From positions 1 to 43,823 of the forward strand of contig NZ_RXHU01000028.1 in the NCBI RefSeq assembly GCF_003955665.1: a stretch of 43,823 nt of DNA. Direction: 5' to 3'. The DNA comes from Paenibacillus whitsoniae (GTDB lineage: Bacteria; Bacillota; Bacilli; Paenibacillales; NBRC-103111). The position numbers were made by a program, and so were the translations under genes. Of this stretch, positions 32,997 to 42,700 are shown piece after piece (positions within the stretch are counted from its first letter, which is position 1; every line of letters begins with the position of its first letter). The notes below the pieces were generated by a model. It had not been told where the DNA came from, did no database searches, and saw nothing but the letters and a program-made list of their open reading frames with translations.

Positions 32997-33389
32997 GTGA
33001 AGAAAAAAGTGTTGATTGTCGATGACCAAAATGGAATTCGCGTGCTCCTGATGGAAGTGTTCAGCAATGAAGGGTACGACACGTATCAAGCTTCAAACGG
33101 CAAACTGGCGCTCGAGATTGTGAACCATGTTTCGCCCGATCTCATTTTATTGGATATGAAGATTCCCGGTATGGACGGGCTCGATATTCTCAAGCACGTC
33201 AAGGCGATCGACCCCTCGATCAAAGTGATTATGATGACCGCGTACGGAGAACTGGATATGATCAAGGAAGCGACGGATCTAGGTGCGATCATGCACTTTA
33301 CGAAGCCCTTTGATATTGATGAACTCCGTATGGCGGTTAATATGCAGCTTAAAAATGAATCAAACTCGAATTACGCAGTAGGATCCTAG
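32997..33389 (+). CDS. spo0F: Sporulation response regulator Spo0F
   Basis: GTG 32997 follows GGGAGG. The 130-residue product is a lone receiver domain with the acidic pocket D9-D10 (LIVDDQNG), phospho-acceptor D53 ([13 protein letters not shown]), the switch Thr in MMTAYGE and Lys in HFTKPFD. It accepts phosphate from sporulation kinases and passes it to Spo0B in the cytoplasm. The absence of an output domain and the place between pyrG and fbaA are both as in B. subtilis. Confidence 0.95.
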   Translation: MKKKVLIVDDQNGIRVLLMEVFSNEGYDTYQASNGKLALEIVNHVSPDLILLDMKIPGMDGLDILKHVKAIDPSIKVIMMTAYGELDMIKEATDLGAIMHFTKPFDIDELRMAVNMQLKNESNSNYAVGS

Positions 33390-33407
33390 GAATAGGGTCT
33401 TTTTTTT
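33382..33407 (+). terminator. Terminator overlapping the spo0F stop codon
   Basis: GATCCTA pairs with TAGGGTC, followed by eight T. The stop codon TAG lies within the hairpin. Confidence 0.8.
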
Positions 33408-33428
33408 ATGGCAACAGAGCAGGCTTGG

Positions 33429-33457
33429 TTATCATTTGAAAAGTTATGTGCTATAAT
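33429..33457 (+). promoter_or_regulatory. fbaA promoter
   Basis: TTATCA (33429-33434), a 17-nt spacer and a perfect TATAAT (33452-33457), about 60 bp before the fbaA start codon. Confidence 0.65.
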
Positions 33458-33518
33458 ACTCAGGTATGACAAAGAGCGGTTGACGCATCTACTACAAGGT
33501 TCTAGGAGGAAGAGAAAC

Positions 33519-34373
33519 ATGGCATTGGTTTCAATGAATGAATTTTTACCTAAGGCAAAAGCGAACAAATATGCGGTTGGTCAATTTAACATGAACAACC
33601 TTGAGTTTGCTCAAGCGATTGTGGAAGCAGCAATCCAATTGAAATCCCCGTTCATTTATGGTGTCAGCGAAGGCGCACTGAAATATATGGGTATTGAATT
33701 CACGGTTGCCATTGCAGAAGCGGCGGCAAAGAAATCCGGTCTTCCGATCGCGTTGCACCTTGACCATGGCAGCTCCTTCGAAGTTGCAATGAAATGTATC
33801 CGCGCTGGCTTCAGCTCCGTTATGTTCGACGGCTCCCACTACTCTTTCGAGGAAAACATCCGTTTGACGAAAGAAGTCGTGAAAGCAGCTCATGCGATGG
33901 GCGTTTCCGTTGAGGGTGAGCTTGGTACAATCGGCGGCGTAGAAGACGACATCTCCGTGGACGAAGAACACGCTAACCTGGCGAAACCGGAAGAAGCGAT
34001 CCGTTTCTACGAAGAAACAGGCGTTGACTGTTTGGCAATCGCAGTAGGTACAGCACACGGCATGTACGCTGGCGAGCCTAACATCCATTTCGACATCATC
34101 GAAGCGGTATCCAAAGCGATTCCAGTTCCAGTTGTTCTTCACGGCGGATCCGGCGTTCCTGACGAAATGATTCGCAAATCCATCGCAGCTGGCGTTGGCA
34201 AAATCAACGTGAACACAGAGAACCAAGTAGCTTGCACAGAGAACATCCGTGCTGTTCTGAACAAAGATGCGAAAGTATACGATCCTCGTAAATACTTAAC
34301 CCCAGCTCGTAACGCTATGATCGAAGTTGTGAAATCCAAAATCGAATTGTTCGGAAGCAGCAACCAAGCTTAA
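33519..34373 (+). CDS. fbaA: Class II fructose-bisphosphate aldolase
   Basis: ATG 33519 is chosen because AGGAGGAAG lies 8 nt upstream; the frame runs further left through a promoter and is not coding there. The 284-residue zinc enzyme cleaves fructose 1,6-bisphosphate into dihydroxyacetone phosphate and glyceraldehyde 3-phosphate. Visible: LHLDHGSS (catalytic Asp82 and zinc ligand His83), GELGTIGG, AVGTAHGMYAG with a zinc His, LHGGSGVP, and INVNTENQ for phosphate binding. Codon use is strongly biased, as expected for a highly expressed gene. The transaldolase gene that follows it in B. subtilis is absent. Confidence 0.96.
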   Translation: MALVSMNEFLPKAKANKYAVGQFNMNNLEFAQAIVEAAIQLKSPFIYGVSEGALKYMGIEFTVAIAEAAAKKSGLPIALHLDHGSSFEVAMKCIRAGFSSVMFDGSHYSFEENIRLTKEVVKAAHAMGVSVEGELGTIGGVEDDISVDEEHANLAKPEEAIRFYEETGVDCLAIAVGTAHGMYAGEPNIHFDIIEAVSKAIPVPVVLHGGSGVPDEMIRKSIAAGVGKINVNTENQVACTENIRAVLNKDAKVYDPRKYLTPARNAMIEVVKSKIELFGSSNQA

Positions 34374-34695
34374 TTTCGAACTTCCATAGATCGAAAGGGA
34401 AATGCAGGAAAGTGCAGCGGATGATGGTATCGTTGGTCATTCGATGTGCTCTTCCACGCGTTTCCTTCTTCTATTATTTCCTCGCGCCTATTTCTCTTAG
34501 TTTAGTAAGTCGCCTTGATTGCTAGTTTTATGAGTAAATGCTGGTTTTAATATGGTAGATCGGTAAAATGCTGTGGAATGCAGCACATGAAAGGCATTCT
34601 TATGTCTTCTTTGCCATGCGTATGCCAATTTGGACTTTTTCGTTTTTTTGTTTGCAAGGAGTAAGAGGGTTGGTACCTGATTTAGGGGGAGACGC
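34374..34695. other. Intergenic region, fbaA to murA
   Basis: About 320 bp without a supported gene. A short palindrome TTTCGA/TCGAAA lies at 34376-34398, without a T-run. The murA ribosome binding site (GGGGGAG) is at the right end. Nothing else was recognised. Confidence 0.4.
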
Positions 34696-35955
34696 ATGTT
34701 GGAGAAATTGATGGTTGCTGGTGGGCGTCCACTACGCGGAACGATTCAAATTAGCGGTGCCAAGAACAGCGCAATTGCACTGATTCCTGCTGCTGTGCTT
34801 GCTGAAACACCTGTCACGTTGGATAATTTGCCGCATCTGAGCGATGTGGCTATATATACAGAGATTTTAACCGATCTAGGCGCAACAATTGATTGGAATG
34901 AAGATCGCATGACGATTGACCCAAGCCAGATGAAATCGATTCCGATGCCGAACGGCAATGTAAAAAAGCTTCGCGCTTCCTATTACTTAATGGGCGCACT
35001 GCTAGGACGCTTCGGTGAAGCGACGATCGGGCTGCCGGGGGGCTGCAATTTCGAGCCGCGGCCGATCGATTTGCACATCAAGGGCTTCGAGGCGCTGGGC
35101 GCTGTCGTCAGCAACGAGAACGGCGCATTGCACATCCGGGCGAAGGAGCTGCGCGGGGCCAAGATCTATCTGGACATGGCCAGTGTAGGCGCCACGATCA
35201 ATATTATGCTGGCCGCATCGCGGGCCAAGGGGCTTACGATCATTGAGAATGCGGCCAAAGAGCCGGAGATCATCGATGTTGCAACGTTGCTGAACTCGAT
35301 GGGCGCGCGGATCAAAGGGGCGGGAACCGATATGATCCGTATCGAAGGCGTCTCGGAAATGCACGGCTGCCGCCACTCGATCATCCCGGATCGCATTCAA
35401 GCGGGCACGTACATGATCGCGGCTGCAGCAACGCGCGGTGACATCACGGTGGACAACATCATTCCTAAGCATTTGGAAGCTCTTACGGCGAAGCTGCAGG
35501 AGATGGGCGTACATATCTATGAAATGGATGAGTCGATTCGTGTCGTAGGTCAGCCGGATTACGCCAGTGTGGACGTCAAAGCTTTAATTTACCCAGGGTT
35601 TGCAACGGATTTGCAATCTCCGATGTCGAGCTTGTTGTGCCAGGCGAGAGGCGTCAGCATTTTGACGGATCATGTCTACAGTAACCGCTTCAAGCACATT
35701 CCCGAGCTTGTGCGCATGGGCGCCAAGATCAAAGTAGAGGGACGTTCCGCTGTCATCGAAGGCTCGCAGCTCAGCTCGGCCAAGGTAAGAGCGACGGATC
35801 TTCGAGCGGGTGCCGCGCTTGTCATTGCCGGGCTCAGTGTAAGAAACGGCGGTATTACCGAAGTCTCCGGCGTCGAGTATATTGATCGCGGATATGAGAA
35901 TTTAGTCTTTAATCTATCTGCACTTGGCGCAGAAGTTTGGCGCGAGTCGGAATAA
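34696..35955 (+). CDS. murA: UDP-N-acetylglucosamine 1-carboxyvinyltransferase
   Basis: The 419-residue enzyme transfers enolpyruvate from PEP to UDP-GlcNAc, the first committed step of peptidoglycan synthesis. It shows the inside-out alpha/beta barrel halves, [13 protein letters not shown] near the N-terminus (Lys and Asn contact the substrate) and the fosfomycin-sensitive catalytic Cys117 in [31 protein letters not shown] and the C-terminal YIDRGYENL are also typical. The position between fbaA and rho corresponds to murAB (murZ) of B. subtilis, the second MurA copy; a murAA paralogue is expected elsewhere in the genome. Confidence 0.95.
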   Translation: MLEKLMVAGGRPLRGTIQISGAKNSAIALIPAAVLAETPVTLDNLPHLSDVAIYTEILTDLGATIDWNEDRMTIDPSQMKSIPMPNGNVKKLRASYYLMGALLGRFGEATIGLPGGCNFEPRPIDLHIKGFEALGAVVSNENGALHIRAKELRGAKIYLDMASVGATINIMLAASRAKGLTIIENAAKEPEIIDVATLLNSMGARIKGAGTDMIRIEGVSEMHGCRHSIIPDRIQAGTYMIAAAATRGDITVDNIIPKHLEALTAKLQEMGVHIYEMDESIRVVGQPDYASVDVKALIYPGFATDLQSPMSSLLCQARGVSILTDHVYSNRFKHIPELVRMGAKIKVEGRSAVIEGSQLSSAKVRATDLRAGAALVIAGLSVRNGGITEVSGVEYIDRGYENLVFNLSALGAEVWRESE

Positions 35956-36017
35956 AGTGCCAGCCAACAGGCAATGCTAGAATCCAATTGAAAATTTAAT
36001 AGTTTGGTGGTCGTGAC

Positions 36018-37331
36018 ATGAGTATGCAGCTTGCCGAGCTTGAAGTCCTCAAGCTTACTGAATTATATAAACTAGCGAAGAAATTTCAGATTCCTTACTA
36101 CGGAACGCTGAAGAAAAAAGAACTTATTTTTGCCATTTTACGTGCTCAAGCGGCGGAAAGCGGATTTTTGTTTATGCAAGGCGTGCTCGACATCCTGCAG
36201 GAAGGCTTCGGATTTTTGCGGCCGATCAACTACTTGCCGAGTTCGGAAGATATTTATATTTCCGCTTCGCAGATTCGCAAATTCGATTTGCGCTCCGGCG
36301 ATATCGTATCCGGCAAATGCCGTCCTCCGAAGGAGAACGAACGGTATTTCGGACTTTTGCAGGTTGAAGCGGTTAATGGAGAAAAGCCGGAAACCGCGGC
36401 AGAGCGCCTGCACTTCCCTGCACTGACGCCGCTGTACCCCGATAAACGGATCACGCTGGAGACAGAACCGAATAAGCTGTCGATGCGGATTATGGACCTT
36501 CTCGCTCCCGTTGGCCTTGGCCAGCGTGGTCTGATCGTCGCTCCCCCGAAAGCAGGGAAAACCTTGCTGCTCAAGGAAATTGCCAACAGCATTTCGACGA
36601 ATTACCCGGATATTGAGCTATTTGTCCTGCTTATTGACGAACGTCCAGAAGAAGTGACAGATATGCAGCGCTCCGTCAAAGGCGAAGTTGTCGCTTCCAC
36701 GTTCGACGAATTGCCCGAGAATCATATCAAAGTTGCTGAGCTCGTGATGGAGCGTGCGATGCGGTTGGTTGAGCATAAGAAGGATGTTGTCATCCTGCTG
36801 GATAGTATTACGCGTTTGGCGCGGGCGTACAACCTCGTCGTGCCGCCTACCGGACGTACGTTGTCCGGCGGTATCGATCCCGGTGCGTTCCACCGACCGA
36901 AGCGTTTCTTCGGAGCCGCCCGGAACATTGAAGAAGGCGGCAGTCTGACCATCCTGGCCACGGCGCTTGTGGAAACCGGCTCTCGTATGGACGATGTCAT
37001 CTATGAAGAATTTAAAGGCACAGGCAATCTGGAGCTTCATCTGGACCGCAAAATGGCCGAACGTCGCATCTTCCCTGCGATCGATATTCGCCGTTCCGGT
37101 ACGCGCCGCGAGGAGGCGCTGCTTGGCAAGGAAGAGCTCGAGAAAATTTGGGCGCTGCGCAAAGGCATGAACGATTCTCACGAGTATACGGAAGCGTTCA
37201 TTAAGAAGCTGGCAGATACGAAGACGAATCAGGAGTTCCTGGATTCGCTGTCGGTACCTGCAGCCGGTCAGGGCAGCCACAATTCCGGCAGCTCGTCCCA
37301 CAAAGGAAAAGTTAAAAACTCAGCATCCTAA
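36018..37331 (+). CDS. rho: Transcription termination factor Rho
   Basis: The 437-residue hexameric RNA helicase starts with the Rho N-terminal helical domain ([20 protein letters not shown]), followed by the cold-shock-like RNA-binding domain ([20 protein letters not shown], then [13 protein letters not shown]). The RecA-type ATPase has Walker A APPKAGKT (near residue 175) and Walker [18 protein letters not shown]. The Q-loop and R-loop segments are present. The C-terminal Ser/Gly/Lys-rich tail of about 25 residues is not conserved. It follows murA by 62 bp and may share its transcript. Confidence 0.96.
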   Translation: MSMQLAELEVLKLTELYKLAKKFQIPYYGTLKKKELIFAILRAQAAESGFLFMQGVLDILQEGFGFLRPINYLPSSEDIYISASQIRKFDLRSGDIVSGKCRPPKENERYFGLLQVEAVNGEKPETAAERLHFPALTPLYPDKRITLETEPNKLSMRIMDLLAPVGLGQRGLIVAPPKAGKTLLLKEIANSISTNYPDIELFVLLIDERPEEVTDMQRSVKGEVVASTFDELPENHIKVAELVMERAMRLVEHKKDVVILLDSITRLARAYNLVVPPTGRTLSGGIDPGAFHRPKRFFGAARNIEEGGSLTILATALVETGSRMDDVIYEEFKGTGNLELHLDRKMAERRIFPAIDIRRSGTRREEALLGKEELEKIWALRKGMNDSHEYTEAFIKKLADTKTNQEFLDSLSVPAAGQGSHNSGSSSHKGKVKNSAS

Positions 37332-37339
37332 TAAAGAAC

Positions 37340-37368
37340 AAGGGCAATCGTGACCATCGATTGTCCTT
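37340..37368 (+). terminator. Hairpin between rho and the radical SAM gene
   Basis: AAGGGCAATCG and CGATTGTCCTT form an 11-bp stem with one mismatch 9 bp after rho. No T-run follows, so it may be a weak terminator or an mRNA-stabilising structure. It lies 15 bp before the GAGGAG of the next gene. Confidence 0.5.
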
Positions 37369-37390
37369 TGATGTACAGAGGAGTACCGTT

Positions 37391-38665
37391 ATGAATTTGG
37401 TTTATGCAGATGCAGAAGGAAATGTATTCGATCATCCCGACTATTTGGCGTTAGGGCGGAATGCCGAGATGATTACTGAGATTTTGGACGAGGAGCTGAT
37501 CCCGCTGCCGGAAGGCGCGACGCTCGTCTCCCTGCCGTTCACGCGGCCGGTCGGTATCGATGCCGAAACCGGCGAGATGAAGCTGGTTCCAGGCGATTAC
37601 CATGCCGTCGGGGCGCTGCTGCCGCAAGGCTTTACCCGTCTATTGCTGCCGGGCTACGTCAAATCGGATAAATCCAAGGCGCTGCCGCTTTTCGGCTATA
37701 CCGCCGTTGTTTGGAAAGAAGACGGGTTCTATGTTGCCGCTCGCTTGACGGATAACCCGTATTTCTGGAATCCCGTCAATTGCGACGTAGATGTACTGGA
37801 ATCTCAAGTGAAACATCTCACCGCCAAATACCCGGAAAACCGGCTTTACGCGCACTTGTCGAACTGTGCGCTTGGCTACGAGTGCCTGACGGCGTCCAAC
37901 ACGTTCCTGCAGCGCTGGGAAGGTGCCGTGCCGGTGTCCTACTCGTGCAACGCGGGCTGCTTCGGCTGTATTTCCGAGCAGCCGGACGACAGCGGCTTTG
38001 TTGCGCCGCAGACCCGGATGAATTTTAAACCGCGTGTCGACGAGATCACGGAGATTATGCTGGAGCACCTCAAGACCCCGGACAGCATCATTTCCTTCGG
38101 GCAAGGGTGCGAGGGAGAACCGAGCACACAAGCGGCGCTTATTATCCCCGCGATCAAGCAAGTGCGGGAGATCACCAAAATGGGCTACATCAACATTAAC
38201 ACGAATGCCGGGTTAACCGATCATATCCGTGGGATTGTTGACGCAGGACTAGATCTGATGCGCGTCAGTACAATCAGCGCCATCGACGAGCATTACAACG
38301 CTTACTACAAGCCGAGAGCTTACACGCTCAAGAATGTTGAAAAATCGCTCCGATACGCCGCGGACAAAGGGGTTATCACTTCGATCAACTACCTTGTCTT
38401 CCCGGGCGTTACCGACCGCGAGGAAGAGATCGAAGCGATGATCGACTTCGTGCGCCGCACCGGACTGAAGTTGATCCAGCTCCGCAACCTGAATATTGAC
38501 CCGGAAAGCTATCTGGGCATCATTCCGAAGGCCAAGAGCGAGCTTCTCGGCATGAAAGCGATGCTCGAGATTTTCGAAGAGGAACTGCCGGATGTTGTGC
38601 TCGGATCGTATTCGCACACGCCTAAATTTTATAGGAGCGAACGCTCGGTAACCCCTGTGCTATAG
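37391..38665 (+). CDS. Radical SAM protein of unknown function
   Basis: ATG 37391 follows GAGGAG at about 8 nt. The 424-residue protein has an N-terminal domain of about 180 residues (FTRPVGIDAETGEMKLVPGD, VGALLPQGFTRLLLPGYVKS) without a known signature. It is followed by a radical SAM core whose iron-sulfur motif CxxxCxxC is Cys186, Cys190, Cys193 in YSCNAGCFGCISEQ. FGQGCEGEPST fits the SAM-binding GGE-like region, and ININTNAGLTDHIRG, MRVSTISAIDEHYNAYYKPR and LQLRNLNIDPESY-like segments follow. The domain order suggests an enzyme with its own substrate-binding head. It lies between rho and rpmE, so a link to ribosome or RNA modification is a guess only. Confidence 0.85.
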   Translation: MNLVYADAEGNVFDHPDYLALGRNAEMITEILDEELIPLPEGATLVSLPFTRPVGIDAETGEMKLVPGDYHAVGALLPQGFTRLLLPGYVKSDKSKALPLFGYTAVVWKEDGFYVAARLTDNPYFWNPVNCDVDVLESQVKHLTAKYPENRLYAHLSNCALGYECLTASNTFLQRWEGAVPVSYSCNAGCFGCISEQPDDSGFVAPQTRMNFKPRVDEITEIMLEHLKTPDSIISFGQGCEGEPSTQAALIIPAIKQVREITKMGYININTNAGLTDHIRGIVDAGLDLMRVSTISAIDEHYNAYYKPRAYTLKNVEKSLRYAADKGVITSINYLVFPGVTDREEEIEAMIDFVRRTGLKLIQLRNLNIDPESYLGIIPKAKSELLGMKAMLEIFEEELPDVVLGSYSHTPKFYRSERSVTPVL

Positions 38666-38672
38666 GGTTTTT
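38649..38672 (+). terminator. Terminator overlapping the radical SAM stop codon
   Basis: AACCCCT and AGGGTT pair around the stop codon and a T-run follows. Confidence 0.55.
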
Positions 38673-38689
38673 ATCCGATATTTTGGCCA

Positions 38690-38719
38690 TTGCATCCGCC
38701 GCGTCAGGTGTGCTACAAT
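38690..38719 (+). promoter_or_regulatory. rpmE promoter
   Basis: TTGCAT (38690-38695), 18 nt and an extended -10 box TGC-TACAAT (38711-38719) lie about 65 bp before rpmE. Confidence 0.65.
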
Positions 38720-38782
38720 GCAAAAGTACGTCCATTAACTCTGGATCAGCACATGATTCAGGGCGGAAAGAGGTGAACCGAC

Positions 38783-38980
38783 ATGAAAGCAGGTATCCAT
38801 CCTACTTATCATGCAACCACAGTGACTTGCGCTTGTGGGAATGTGTTCGAAACGGGTTCAATTAAGTCAAATCTTCGCGTTGAGATTTGCTCCAATTGCC
38901 ATCCTTTCTACACGGGTAAACAAAAGTTTATCGATGTAGGCGGCCGTGTCGACAAATTCAAAAAGAAATACGGCATCTAA
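38783..38980 (+). CDS. rpmE: Ribosomal protein bL31 (zinc-binding form)
   Basis: The 65-residue protein carries the four zinc ligands Cys16, Cys18, Cys36 and Cys39 (VTCACGN and [16 protein letters not shown]), so it is the C+ paralogue. B. subtilis swaps this form for the zinc-free YtiA when zinc is scarce. GVDK-type ending [12 protein letters not shown] is standard. AGAGGTG precedes the ATG. Its place after rho (with a radical SAM gene between) follows the B. subtilis order. Confidence 0.96.
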   Translation: MKAGIHPTYHATTVTCACGNVFETGSIKSNLRVEICSNCHPFYTGKQKFIDVGGRVDKFKKKYGI

Positions 38981-39018
38981 TTGGCAGCTATTGCTTTCGA
39001 GGCAATCGGCATAAGACA

Positions 39019-39065
39019 ACCTCCATTGGTCATCCTAAGCGTAGGCTTACGAGTCCAATGGAGGT
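39019..39065 (+). terminator. Strong hairpin containing the next gene's ribosome binding site
   Basis: ACCTCCATTGG (39019-39029) pairs perfectly with CCAATGGAGGT (39055-39065), with an inner TAAGC/GCTTA stem. GTTTTTATG follows, so the T-run ends in the start codon at 39072. The hairpin can act as the rpmE terminator. Its 3' arm is also the Shine-Dalgarno GGAGGT of the lipoprotein gene, so when folded it hides that site. Confidence 0.75.
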
Positions 39066-39071
39066 GTTTTT

Positions 39072-39470
39072 ATGTTCAAGGCTCTGCTCAAATGGACAGG
39101 ATCGGTTGTGCTGATCTTCGGTCTGGCGGCCTGCGGCACGCACAAGACCACGGACAATGGGACTTATAAAACCCAGAATTACAAGCAGGACGGCATGCTC
39201 GGCATCACCAGTGTTAATCCGAACAATCCGATGAATCCCACGTATCATCATTATGACGATGATGCCCTTCTGATGAAGGCTGTATTGGATCAACTGCCTG
39301 GCGTTGAGAAGTCGAAGTTTGCGATCCACGGGCCTAACGTCAATGTGAAAGTGACGCCCAAGGCAGGTCTGACACCTGCACAGGTAGAAGATCTGCGCTC
39401 TCAAGCGCAGATGGCGCTGGACACGAATATGCCGCGTTATAAAATCAATGTAACCATGGTCGGCAGGTAG
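39072..39470 (+). CDS. Lipoprotein, YhcN/YlaJ-like
   Basis: The 132-residue precursor has a short signal peptide with lipobox GLAAC, giving lipidated Cys21 on the outer membrane face. The C-terminal domain (LLMKAVLDQLPGVEKSKFAI, NVNVKVTPKAGLTPAQVED, then RYKINVTMVGR) has the pattern of the YhcN/YlaJ sporulation lipoproteins, which are found in spore membranes and affect germination or outgrowth. The middle is low-complexity (Asn, Pro, His, Tyr). The ribosome binding site lies inside a hairpin. Family assignment is moderate. Confidence 0.7.
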   Translation: MFKALLKWTGSVVLIFGLAACGTHKTTDNGTYKTQNYKQDGMLGITSVNPNNPMNPTYHHYDDDALLMKAVLDQLPGVEKSKFAIHGPNVNVKVTPKAGLTPAQVEDLRSQAQMALDTNMPRYKINVTMVGR

Positions 39471-39484
39471 TTTTTGCCCGTTGG

Positions 39485-39513
39485 TTGCTATTTGACACTC
39501 AATCGGCTATACT
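39485..39513 (+). promoter_or_regulatory. Promoter of the SRP RNA gene
   Basis: TTGCTA (39485-39490), 17 nt and TATACT (39508-39513) precede the predicted RNA start by about 8 nt. An alternative TTGACA at 39492 would be only 10 nt from that -10 box. Confidence 0.6.
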
Positions 39514-39521
39514 ATTTTTAC

Positions 39522-39785
39522 TGTGCTAGACGGGGAGGTAGCGGTGCCCTGTGACTCGCAATCCGCTGTAGCGAGGTTGAATTCCTGTTAGCGGTACTGT
39601 GATGTGAGGTCTGGCTTTTACACGTGGTGTTGAGAATCGGGTCCTTCGCAATGGATGCTCATGAACTCGGTCAGGTCCGGAAGGAAGCAGCCGTAAGTGA
39701 GATGTTTCATGTGCCGAAGGGTTGCCTAATTTGAGCTAACGATAAGAGTACGCTTGTATCCCTTTATCAATAACAGGTGCACAGT
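39522..39785 (+). ncRNA. scr: Signal recognition particle RNA, large (Bacillus) type
   Basis: The universally conserved SRP domain loop GTCAGGTCCGGAAGGAAGCA lies near 39670, with GCAGCC and its complement around it. The 5' Alu part has GGGGAGGTAGCGGTGCCCTG, and GGGTTGCCTAATTTGAGCTAAC and AGGTGCACAG form the 3' part. The length of about 264 nt fits the Bacillus scRNA with an Alu domain, not the short 4.5S form. With Ffh it targets nascent membrane and secretory proteins. It precedes dnaX as in B. subtilis. The exact ends are estimated. Confidence 0.95.
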
Positions 39786-39804
39786 TTATACATACGAAGC
39801 GCAC

Positions 39805-39828
39805 AACGTCCCTATGGGGCGTTTTTTG
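39805..39828 (+). terminator. Terminator of the SRP RNA
   Basis: ACGTCCC and GGGGCGT pair over TAT and are followed by TTTTTT, 20 bp after the RNA's 3' end. Confidence 0.85.
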
Positions 39829-39857
39829 TTGTACCGACGCACTCGGCGCACCCTCTA

Positions 39858-39886
39858 TTTCATCCCCAGAAGGCTTATAGTATAAT
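39858..39886 (+). promoter_or_regulatory. dnaX promoter
   Basis: TTTCAT (39858-39863), 17 nt and a perfect TATAAT (39881-39886), 41 bp before the dnaX start codon. Confidence 0.6.
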
Positions 39887-39927
39887 GGAGTTAGTCAATC
39901 CGCACAGGATTATTGGAGAGGAACACA

Positions 39928-41676
39928 ATGGCCCATATCGCTTTGTATCGAACGTGGAGATCGCAGACGTTCCGCGATGTCGTCGGACAACGGCATATTA
40001 CGCAGACGCTGCAGAACTCTTTGCGTGAAAACCGCCTTACGCACGCCTATTTGTTCAACGGACCTCGGGGAACGGGGAAAACGAGCACGGCCAAAATTTT
40101 GGCCAAAGCGATCAACTGCTTGAACGGCCCCGCCGAAGAACCGTGCAATCATTGCTCAGCTTGTGAGCGTATTACCGAAGGCGCCGTCATGGACGTGGTC
40201 GAGATCGATGCGGCCTCCAACCGCGGCGTGGAAGAAATTCGCGACATCCGCGATAAAGTGAAATACGCCCCGACGGAAGTCAGGCATAAGGTCTATATCA
40301 TCGACGAAGTGCACATGCTGACGACAGAGGCATTCAATGCCCTGCTCAAAACGTTGGAGGAACCGCCGGCGCATGTGATGTTTATTTTAGCGACGACCGA
40401 ACCTCATAAAATCCCGGCTACGATTATATCCAGGTGCCAGCGTTTCGATTTCCGCCGCGTCTCGCTTGACGATCAAGTAGATCGGCTGCAGTATGTGTGC
40501 GACCAGGAGCATATCGCGATCGATCGGGAAGCTTTGCATTATATCGCGCGCTTATCTGACGGAGGGATGCGGGATGCGCTGAGCTTGCTCGATCAGGCGG
40601 CTTCTTTTGCAACGGGCGAAATTCAGCTGTCGGACGTCCTGGCGATTACCGGCGGCGTAGCTTCGGATCAATTCAAGAAGCTCGTGCTCTATATCAAGGA
40701 CGGTCAGTTGGGCGATGCGCTGGAATTGATCGACACCTTCATGCAGGAAGGCAAAAGTGCCGACAAATGCATCGAAAATTTAATTCACTATTTCCGCGAT
40801 TTGCTGATGGTTCGCATGGTACCCAACTCGCCGGTCATCGCCGAACGCGTATTCGACATGGCGGATCTTCAGAACGTCGCGGCGAGCTTCACGCCTGCTG
40901 AAATGATGGCGATCATCGAGACGCTGAACCACTATCAGAGCGAGATGAAATACTCCGTTCAGCCGCAGACCTTGCTGGAAATTGCGATTTTGAAAATCAG
41001 CGGCGGCAGCCGCGGTGCAAGCACAGGGGCGTCAGCCCCATCCGCGGAGTCGGTGCGTGGGCCGTCGTTGGAGAGCGATCTCGTGCAGCAGCTCACCCGG
41101 CGGTTGAAACAACTTGAAGAACAGGTGGCAGGACTGGTAAAATCGGGAGTGTCGGGTTCCGCGGAGGGCGGCCCGGCAAGGCAGGCTCCGCCTGCCAGAG
41201 TGGCTGCGGCTTCCGCACCCACGAAGAAGTCCGGTCTCAAGCTGGAGCCGTACCTCAAGGCGGCCGAAGGGCCGGAAACCAAGACCGGCTTCATGAAATG
41301 GGCGCAGGTGTTGGGAGATGTCAAAGAACGCAAGATTACCGTTCATGCCTGGTTCGTCAACGGCGATCTTGTCTCCGTGCTGGACGATGCGGTGCTTGTT
41401 GCTTTTAAGAATGATATGCATCGCAACACGACGGAGAAGCCGGAGAACAAGCTGATCATTGAGCAGGTGCTTGCCGCTGTATTTGGCAAACCGATGCGGC
41501 TTCTGACCGTCATGCGCAAAGAATGGGACGACGCGAAGAGCGAGTCGACAACGGCGCCTCCGGAAGTCATGGAGCTCGTGGCCGAGGATGGACCTGCGAA
41601 GCCGGCAAAGGAAGAATGGATTTCGGAAGCAATTCAACTGTTTGGCGAGGATTTAGTCACCATTAAAGAAGATTAA
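39928..41676 (+). CDS. dnaX: DNA polymerase III gamma/tau subunit
   Basis: ATG 39928 follows GGAGAGG at about 8 nt. The 582-residue clamp-loader ATPase has Walker A GPRGTGKT (45-52), zinc ligands Cys64, Cys73, Cys76, Cys79, Walker [11 protein letters not shown] and the sensor SRCQRF. These are followed by domain III ([20 protein letters not shown]), an Ala/Pro/Ser-rich linker (about 355-460) and a C-terminal tau-like domain. It loads the sliding clamp and ties the polymerase to the helicase. No slippery frameshift site like that of E. coli was noticed. It is the first gene of the dnaX-yaaK-recR operon. Confidence 0.95.
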   Translation: MAHIALYRTWRSQTFRDVVGQRHITQTLQNSLRENRLTHAYLFNGPRGTGKTSTAKILAKAINCLNGPAEEPCNHCSACERITEGAVMDVVEIDAASNRGVEEIRDIRDKVKYAPTEVRHKVYIIDEVHMLTTEAFNALLKTLEEPPAHVMFILATTEPHKIPATIISRCQRFDFRRVSLDDQVDRLQYVCDQEHIAIDREALHYIARLSDGGMRDALSLLDQAASFATGEIQLSDVLAITGGVASDQFKKLVLYIKDGQLGDALELIDTFMQEGKSADKCIENLIHYFRDLLMVRMVPNSPVIAERVFDMADLQNVAASFTPAEMMAIIETLNHYQSEMKYSVQPQTLLEIAILKISGGSRGASTGASAPSAESVRGPSLESDLVQQLTRRLKQLEEQVAGLVKSGVSGSAEGGPARQAPPARVAAASAPTKKSGLKLEPYLKAAEGPETKTGFMKWAQVLGDVKERKITVHAWFVNGDLVSVLDDAVLVAFKNDMHRNTTEKPENKLIIEQVLAAVFGKPMRLLTVMRKEWDDAKSESTTAPPEVMELVAEDGPAKPAKEEWISEAIQLFGEDLVTIKED

Positions 41677-41696
41677 CGATAAGGGAGCGACCTGTT

Positions 41697-42008
41697 ATGA
41701 ATAACATGAACCAAATGATGAAGCAAGTGAAGAAAATGCAAGAGCAAATGATGAAAGCGCAAGAAGAATTGGGTACCAAGGTCATCGAAGGAACAGCTGG
41801 CGGCGGTGTTGTTACATGTACGGTGAACGGCCACAAGAAAGTACAAAGCATTACAATCAAACCGGAAGCGGTTGATCCGGACGATGTTGAAATGCTGCAA
41901 GACCTTGTGCTGACAGCTATTAATGATGCGATGGCCAAAGCGGAAGAATTGGCCAATAAAGATATGGGCAAATTCACAGGCGGCATGAACATTCCAGGCC
42001 TGTTCTAA
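41697..42008 (+). CDS. yaaK: YbaB/EbfC family nucleoid-associated protein
   Basis: The 103-residue protein starts with a Met/Lys/Gln helix ([20 protein letters not shown]), followed by the family core ([40 protein letters not shown]) and [14 protein letters not shown] at the end. These proteins form tweezer-like dimers that bind DNA; the gene is almost always between dnaX and recR, as here. AAGGGAG precedes the ATG, 20 bp after the dnaX stop. Confidence 0.95.
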   Translation: MNNMNQMMKQVKKMQEQMMKAQEELGTKVIEGTAGGGVVTCTVNGHKKVQSITIKPEAVDPDDVEMLQDLVLTAINDAMAKAEELANKDMGKFTGGMNIPGLF

Positions 42009-42056
42009 ACAAGCAACTGAGAGTCACAACTTTATAACGATGAAGGAGTCCTTCCT

Positions 42057-42653
42057 TTGCATTACCCCGAACCGATAGCGAAATTAATCGATGCCTTCTC
42101 CCGCTTGCCGGGAGTCGGCCCCAAGACGGCCGGACGTTTGGCCTTTCATGTGCTCCGTATGAAAGAGGAGGATGTGATCGATTTTGCCAAGTCACTCGTC
42201 AATGTGAAGCGGAACCTGCATTACTGCTCGGTTTGCTGCAACATTACGGACGTGGATCCGTGCCGCATCTGTCAAGACAAAAGCCGGGACGGGTCTGTCA
42301 TCTGTGTCGTGCAGGAGCCGAAGGACTTGGCGGCGCTGGAGCGCACCAAAGAATTTGAGGGCTACTATCACGTGCTGCATGGCGCGATTTCTCCGATGGA
42401 GGGGATCGGCCCCGACCAGATTCATATCGCTGAGCTGCTCAAACGGCTGGGGGATGAGACGGTGCAGGAGCTGATTCTTGCGACGAATCCGAATATTGAG
42501 GGCGAAGCGACAGCGATGTACTTATCTCGGCTTGTGAAGCCTTTCGGGCTTCGTGTAACCCGGATTGCTCACGGTTTGCCGGTCGGCGGCGATTTGGAGT
42601 ACGCGGATGAAGTCACGCTGTCCAAAGCGATGGAAGGCCGCAGGGAGTTATAA
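42057..42653 (+). CDS. recR: Recombination protein RecR
   Basis: The start is TTG 42057, 8 nt after AAGGAG, giving [10 protein letters not shown] like other RecR N-termini. The 198-residue protein has a helix-hairpin-helix ([15 protein letters not shown]), a C4 zinc finger (Cys57, Cys60, Cys69, Cys72), and a Toprim domain ([33 protein letters not shown]). The C-terminal [20 protein letters not shown] motif is also present. It forms a ring clamp on DNA and works with RecF and RecO in gap repair. It is the third gene of the dnaX operon. Confidence 0.97.
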   Translation: MHYPEPIAKLIDAFSRLPGVGPKTAGRLAFHVLRMKEEDVIDFAKSLVNVKRNLHYCSVCCNITDVDPCRICQDKSRDGSVICVVQEPKDLAALERTKEFEGYYHVLHGAISPMEGIGPDQIHIAELLKRLGDETVQELILATNPNIEGEATAMYLSRLVKPFGLRVTRIAHGLPVGGDLEYADEVTLSKAMEGRREL

Positions 42654-42670
42654 TTCATATGTACTTGTTC

Positions 42671-42700
42671 AAAGAGAGTGCCTAGGGGCGCTCTTTTTTT
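42671..42700 (+). terminator. Terminator of the dnaX operon
   Basis: AGAGaGTGCC and GGCGCTCT pair over TAGG and are followed by seven T, about 20 bp after recR. Confidence 0.88.
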
